Source of the DNA: JANQOZ01 sp045106555
GTDB taxonomy: Bacteria; Pseudomonadota; Gammaproteobacteria; Xanthomonadales; SZUA-38
Direction of reading: 5' to 3'
Length of the DNA stretch: 64,000 bases
NCBI GenBank assembly: GCA_045106555.1
Contig: JBGCET010000029.1
Coordinates: forward strand, 62,001-126,000
Shown: piece by piece, positions 60,369-64,000 of the stretch
Layout: each line of letters opens with the position of its first letter
Numbering within the stretch: the first letter of the stretch is position 1
The notes under the pieces: generated by a model
What the model saw: only the letters and a program-made list of their open reading frames with translations
Databases searched by the model: none
Told to the model about the DNA's origin: nothing
Made by a program: the position numbers and the translations under genes

Positions 60369-61824
60369 CGGAGGGTCGCGAACGCCAGTTTTTCAGCGCC
60401 CATTTAGCGTAGGTCATGGCGCTATCTTCTACCGAGTTGTCCAGCGAGTGCTTGAAGTGATCCGCTGCCCACACAGGATCTAGTGATTTGCGTTCTTCAA
60501 GAGAGGCGCAAATGGACTTCCCAAGGCTGTCAAAAATCATCCCGTAGGCAGCGGCGTGGATCACTCCGCCGGTCAGTGTTCCAATGCCTGGGAACGCTTT
60601 GAAAGCGTTGCCTGTAACGGCCAGTATCAGGGCCGTGGTTTTTTTCAATCGGTCGCCTGCAAGACTGAGAAAACGATCAATTTCGATCTCTTTAACCGGG
60701 ATTTCGTAAAGGTCTCCCAGTTCTCTCAAGAATCGAGTGGCAAGGGCCGCCTGAATGATCAGATCCGAACCCGGGGTGATGGCCGCCAAGGCGCCGATAA
60801 CGGCCCGGCGAGCATACTTTTCGGTAAGTTCACGACCCACTTCGGTGCGCGCTAGCGATTCAGCATTTTCTAGTTTGACGCTGGCCAGGCGCAGTGAGCT
60901 ACTTTCCCGGTGTCGCTGAAGGTCTTCTCGTGCCATCTGGTCATCGATCGCTTGCCACAATGCAGCAACCTCGGCCGGACGTTGCCTTACCTGGCGATGT
61001 TCTCCCTGTCCGTTTTTCACCACAACTTCCTGTTGCCCACCGGCACTGACTGTCACGATATTCGCAATAGTGTCGCCGTGGCGTTTGCTCAAATGAGTTG
61101 TGATTTTCTCAAGCTCGACGGCAGAATAGTGATCAGCTTTGTTCAGGGCCACCACCACCGGTTTGTCGTAATCGGTGAGTTGGCTTAACTCCTCGCCATC
61201 GTATCGATCAAGATCACCCGTTGCCACGTAGATCACCAGGTGGGCGCGAATGGCTTCGTCCCGTGCGGCTTTGATCAACGCGTGTGTGGGCTGGTGACCA
61301 AACCCGGGCACGTCGGCAATAACGACGGGTTGCTCGTCGCGATGTCCTTGGAAATGGGTAATGTCTATGGTTGTGCCTAAGGTGGCAGCTGCCCTGACCT
61401 CGTATTCGGGCAGAAGCGCACCAATCAACGAACTCTTGCCGGCAGAAGCCGCGCCGAACATGGCGAGATATATATCGCTGGTTTTTTTGCGCGCATCGAG
61501 TTTTTCGAGTTCTGACCGGGCCTCAACCGTGACCACCCCGCGTTGGGCGGCATGGTCAATGCGTCTTTCCAGCGATTTTGCATCTACAACGACCGGCGCC
61601 TTGGGTTGTTGTTTTACAGGTCCGCGCAGAACCCGAAATCCCAGCAATACTGAGGTTCCGGCGAATAACACCATCAAGGCGGCAAAAATCGGCGGAGCCC
61701 ACGGGCTAATGTCCTGCAACCGTTCCCATACTGACAACAGCAGATCCGCCGACATCATCAGCGCGATCAATAATAGGGTGGTCAGCACGCCAATCAACAG
61801 GCCAGCCAGGGTACGAACGGTCAT
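60358..61824 (-). CDS. membrane GTPase with DUF697 domain, paralogue of the next gene
   Basis: The 488-aa protein has two N-terminal helices (about 7-28 and 44-66), a G domain with G1 GAASAGKSS (124-132), G3 DVPG (171-174), G4 NKAD near 230, and a DUF697 C-terminal part (ITPGSDLIIQAALATRFLREL, FKAFPGIGTLTGGVIHAAAYG). It is anchored where the paralogue downstream is not. The two genes overlap by 11 bp. The G1 loop ASAGKSS is shared by both, and the pair may work as a heteromer; that is inference. Confidence 0.85.
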   Translation of the reverse strand: MTVRTLAGLLIGVLTTLLLIALMMSADLLLSVWERLQDISPWAPPIFAALMVLFAGTSVLLGFRVLRGPVKQQPKAPVVVDAKSLERRIDHAAQRGVVTVEARSELEKLDARKKTSDIYLAMFGAASAGKSSLIGALLPEYEVRAAATLGTTIDITHFQGHRDEQPVVIADVPGFGHQPTHALIKAARDEAIRAHLVIYVATGDLDRYDGEELSQLTDYDKPVVVALNKADHYSAVELEKITTHLSKRHGDTIANIVTVSAGGQQEVVVKNGQGEHRQVRQRPAEVAALWQAIDDQMAREDLQRHRESSSLRLASVKLENAESLARTEVGRELTEKYARRAVIGALAAITPGSDLIIQAALATRFLRELGDLYEIPVKEIEIDRFLSLAGDRLKKTTALILAVTGNAFKAFPGIGTLTGGVIHAAAYGMIFDSLGKSICASLEERKSLDPVWAADHFKHSLDNSVEDSAMTYAKWALKNWRSRPSDER

Positions 61825-61864
61825 CTGCGTATTATCGCACGGGAACCACGCTCAGTGAGGGGGA

Positions 61865-63226
61865 CTATCCGAACGCGAGTTTTCGCCAGGCGGGGCGCTG
61901 GGCCTCGAAGGTTTCCATAATGACGTTGGGATCGAGGCCAAATTCTCCGGCAGCCAGCCCTCGCTGAATACTGACCGGTTTATCCTCATGAGTGTTGTTA
62001 TAGCCTCGCAGATCAACTCTTTCGAATTTCTCCAGCGGTTTTTTCTCACTGTTGAGTACCATTAAAACCACAGGCTGGATGCGTTGATCCACGTTTTGTT
62101 CTTTGATCAATGCCACCTCGCCCGTACTGAGCTCGACCAAGGTTCCGGTTGGGTAGATGCCCAATGCCTGGATGAACTCCTCAACCAACTGGCCCTGAAA
62201 CAACACGTCGCGGTTGTCGTAAAGGAAGTCCGTGGCTTGGGCAGAGGTGAATACGGTATCGGTGTGCGGCCGCAGACTGGTCATGGCGTCGTAGGTGTCA
62301 GTGAGACCTGCGATGCGACCGAGCAGCGGAATTTGGTCGCCAAATTTGCCTTCCGGGTAACCTGACCCGTCGAATCGTTCGTGGTGATTTTCCACCACTT
62401 CGATAACGTCATCGCCGATGCCTACACATCGATCCAGAATATGCACGCCCTCGGTGACGTGGGATCGCATCCGATCCATTTCTTCTTCCGCCAGAGGCGT
62501 TTTTTTGTCCAGCAGTCGGCGAGGCACTTTAGCTTTGCCGACCTCGCACAACAGGGAGCCCAATGCCAGGCGGTCCAGCTGATGCTCAGACAGGCCCAGG
62601 TGTCGACCTAACACCGTTGATAGCACTGACATCCTGACGCTGTGACCGTAGGAGTACACATCACGATCGCGAAGCTTAATCATCCAGACAAATGCGTCCG
62701 GGTGGCGAATGATGCTTTGCACCATTTCTTGGGTTGTTCGGGATATGCCCCTGACGCTTAGTGCGCGGCCAATCCGAATGTCGTCAACCACCCCAGCCAC
62801 TTCCCGTGATAAATCTAAATGGAACTGCTGAGCCCGCTTCATTTCCTTGCGGAAACCTTTGGGGGGGCGGTAGAAGTCAGGTCTTACCTTGATCGGTACG
62901 GCGTTGATGCCGTAAAAATCTTGGTTTTGCCCGATGCGTCGATTGGGGGTCGGGATGTTGAGCGTTTCAACGCCGGTGGAGGTAACGTTTTTGACTTCGG
63001 GTCGCCAGGGGCGATTCAGCCCAGAATCGACCTTCGGCGGCACGCCTCGCAGCACGTCGATATAGACGAAACTGCAGTATTTTCGCAGCGCGGCAATGTC
63101 TCGATCCCCGCGGACAACAAATCCCTGGAAAGGAAAAGGTGTAGACAGCCAAGGGCGATCAAGCTGGCACACATACATGCCCTTGATCAGGTGTTCCACT
63201 TCTACTTGGACCTGTTCTACCCGCAC
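61865..63226 (-). CDS. DUF3391-HD-GYP protein with altered HD dyad
   Basis: The 453-aa protein has an N-terminal DUF3391 domain (about 1-120) and an HD-GYP domain (about 165-360). HD-GYP domains degrade cyclic-di-GMP. The GYP motif is normal (NHHERFDGSGYPEG, GSGYP 287-291), His195, His256, His281/282 and Asp310 are present, but the metal-binding HD dyad reads CEVGK with Cys227-Glu228. Catalysis may be lost or changed. No membrane segments, so cytoplasmic. The divergent gene across 330 bp encodes a sensor beta-propeller protein. Confidence 0.9.
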   Translation of the reverse strand: MRVEQVQVEVEHLIKGMYVCQLDRPWLSTPFPFQGFVVRGDRDIAALRKYCSFVYIDVLRGVPPKVDSGLNRPWRPEVKNVTSTGVETLNIPTPNRRIGQNQDFYGINAVPIKVRPDFYRPPKGFRKEMKRAQQFHLDLSREVAGVVDDIRIGRALSVRGISRTTQEMVQSIIRHPDAFVWMIKLRDRDVYSYGHSVRMSVLSTVLGRHLGLSEHQLDRLALGSLLCEVGKAKVPRRLLDKKTPLAEEEMDRMRSHVTEGVHILDRCVGIGDDVIEVVENHHERFDGSGYPEGKFGDQIPLLGRIAGLTDTYDAMTSLRPHTDTVFTSAQATDFLYDNRDVLFQGQLVEEFIQALGIYPTGTLVELSTGEVALIKEQNVDQRIQPVVLMVLNSEKKPLEKFERVDLRGYNNTHEDKPVSIQRGLAAGEFGLDPNVIMETFEAQRPAWRKLAFG

Positions 63227-63556
63227 TACGTTCCGTTCCTCCCTGCTTCATTGAGCGCAAAACACGCCGTCAATCCATCGACCGACACTTCCGCAACCCT
63301 ATGGTAGGGGTGCGCTGTCGCTAGGTCTGCGAACTGGATCACAACTGTGCTGCCCTCACCGCAGCGGTTCGACGTAGCCTTGATATCGACCGCGTCGGGC
63401 TGGGGGTTCCGACCCTCAGCCTTAATAAGGTCCAGGCAATTGCGCTTTCGCCAAAGAGCATTTACCCAGACTTCGCGGAAAAAGGTACCCTAACGACTCG
63501 AGTTCGTCTAGCGACGAACGCCCACAAGTTGCTGAATTAACATTGGTTTAACGATT
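63227..63556. other. 330-bp intergenic region with two hairpins
   Basis: Between the divergent HD-GYP and propeller-sensor genes I see no ORF with coding character. A ten-pair stem with a UCCG tetraloop (63398-63421) and a perfect seven-pair stem GTTCGTC/GACGAAC with loop TAGC (63502-63519) are visible. Neither has a T run. I found no c-di-GMP riboswitch core. Promoters for both genes must lie here but none is convincing. Confidence 0.6.
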
Positions 63557-64000
63557 GTGAACTGGCCCAAGTCATCCTTCATATTGATTGTATTGTCCCT
63601 GGCGCTGGCACCCAAAGCAGGCCGTACCAGCGAAGTGCTGGACGTCTTTGGTGTTGAAAACGGCCTGCCCGCCAATCAAGTCACCGCGTTGGCTCAGGAT
63701 GCCGAAGGGTTTTTGTGGATCGGCACGAGTGATGGTCTTGCTCGATTTGACGGTGTTGATTTTGAGATATTTCGAAACGAGCCATCTGATTCCCGATCAT
63801 TGCCTGGCAATCAGGTGCAAGCGTTACTGGTCGACAGCGCTGATCAGCTTTGGGTTGCCCTGGAAGGCAAAGGGTTAGCAATTTTGTCACCCGGTGGCCG
63901 CAAGGTATTGCCGATGACCATCAGCACCGGTGCAACCGGCAACAGCCAGGATGTTTGGTCACTCACCGAAGATAATGATGGCGTAGTTTGGGTGGGTCTT
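63557..64000 (+). CDS. two-component regulator propeller (Reg_prop) sensor, 5' part
   Basis: GTG 63557 opens a frame that runs off the right edge after 148 codons. A signal peptide (ILIVLSLALAPKAG) is followed by VENGLPANQVTALAQDAEGFL, WIGTSDGLARFDG, QVQALLVDSADQLWVALEGKG and DVWSLTEDNDGVVWVGL: repeated blades of a Reg_prop periplasmic beta-propeller. Such N-termini lead into a transmembrane helix and a histidine kinase or a GGDEF domain. With an HD-GYP gene next door, a GGDEF output would be natural, but it lies outside the window. Confidence 0.85.
   Translation, partial: MNWPKSSFILIVLSLALAPKAGRTSEVLDVFGVENGLPANQVTALAQDAEGFLWIGTSDGLARFDGVDFEIFRNEPSDSRSLPGNQVQALLVDSADQLWVALEGKGLAILSPGGRKVLPMTISTGATGNSQDVWSLTEDNDGVVWVGL

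Noticed and set aside
63227..63556. c-di-GMP (GEMM) riboswitch between HD-GYP and sensor genes
   Set aside because: Neither strand shows the GEMM core sequences; only generic hairpins are present.

Overview
The window is a gene-dense stretch of ordinary chromosome from a Gammaproteobacterium, probably marine or environmental. Support comes from gene content: mpl, tusA, waaA, a LpxL-type acyltransferase, tolC, coaBC-dut-algC, pyrE near an ExoIII gene (the pyrE/crc locus of Pseudomonas), tesA/ybbA, and anmK beside an M23 peptidase. A short LID-less adenylate kinase, a PPi-type phosphofructokinase, a two-subunit-type gcvPB and a SAM-I riboswitch are less usual in the class, so I do not name a genus. 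I saw no rRNA, tRNA, insertion sequence, prophage or CRISPR array.

Layout. 1-5.9 kb: leftward leucine operon leuA-ilvE-leuC-leuD-leuB (leuB cut by the left edge), preceded by what reads as a complete transcription attenuator with a Val/Leu/Ile-rich leader peptide. 5.9-9.7 kb: two small leftward genes, a large repetitive lipoprotein, a 57-aa coiled-coil protein and an M23 peptidase. 9.7-16.4 kb: rep helicase, a type Vd patatin autotransporter, an ECF sigma/anti-sigma/DUF4252 operon, a DUF192 lipoprotein. 16.5-25.7 kb: hemL, a DedA-PAP2-LssY fusion, LON-domain gene, mpl, a membrane protein, tusA, adk, PPi-PFK, an amidohydrolase. 25.7-38.4 kb: DUF2333 with a second ECF-type sigma factor, a PIMT-family methyltransferase, tolC, waaA, acyltransferase, radC, coaBC, dut, algC, a DUF4124 gene, pyrE. 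38.4-43.7 kb: a flotillin operon with its own putative ribbon-helix-helix regulator, xth, an AmpG-like transporter. 43.7-54 kb: anmK, M23 peptidase, orphan gcvPB, YbbAP-type ABC exporter, tesA, a two-component system. 54-64 kb: SAM-I riboswitch and metB-type gene, a Tat-dependent DUF1501/DUF1800 pair, two tandem DUF697 GTPases, an HD-GYP protein with an altered HD dyad, and the start of a beta-propeller sensor cut by the right edge.

Themes. Cell-envelope work dominates: peptidoglycan recycling and hydrolysis (mpl, anmK, AmpG-like, two M23), LPS (waaA, acyltransferase, algC), outer membrane (tolC, patatin). Amino-acid genes are controlled by RNA: a leu attenuator and a SAM riboswitch. The most novel readings are the leu attenuator with a coupled upstream ORF, the flotillin operon inserted between pyrE and an ExoIII gene, operator-like repeats at 41.49 kb and 32.5 kb, the degenerate PAP2 domain in the DedA fusion and the HD-GYP protein with Cys-Glu in place of His-Asp.
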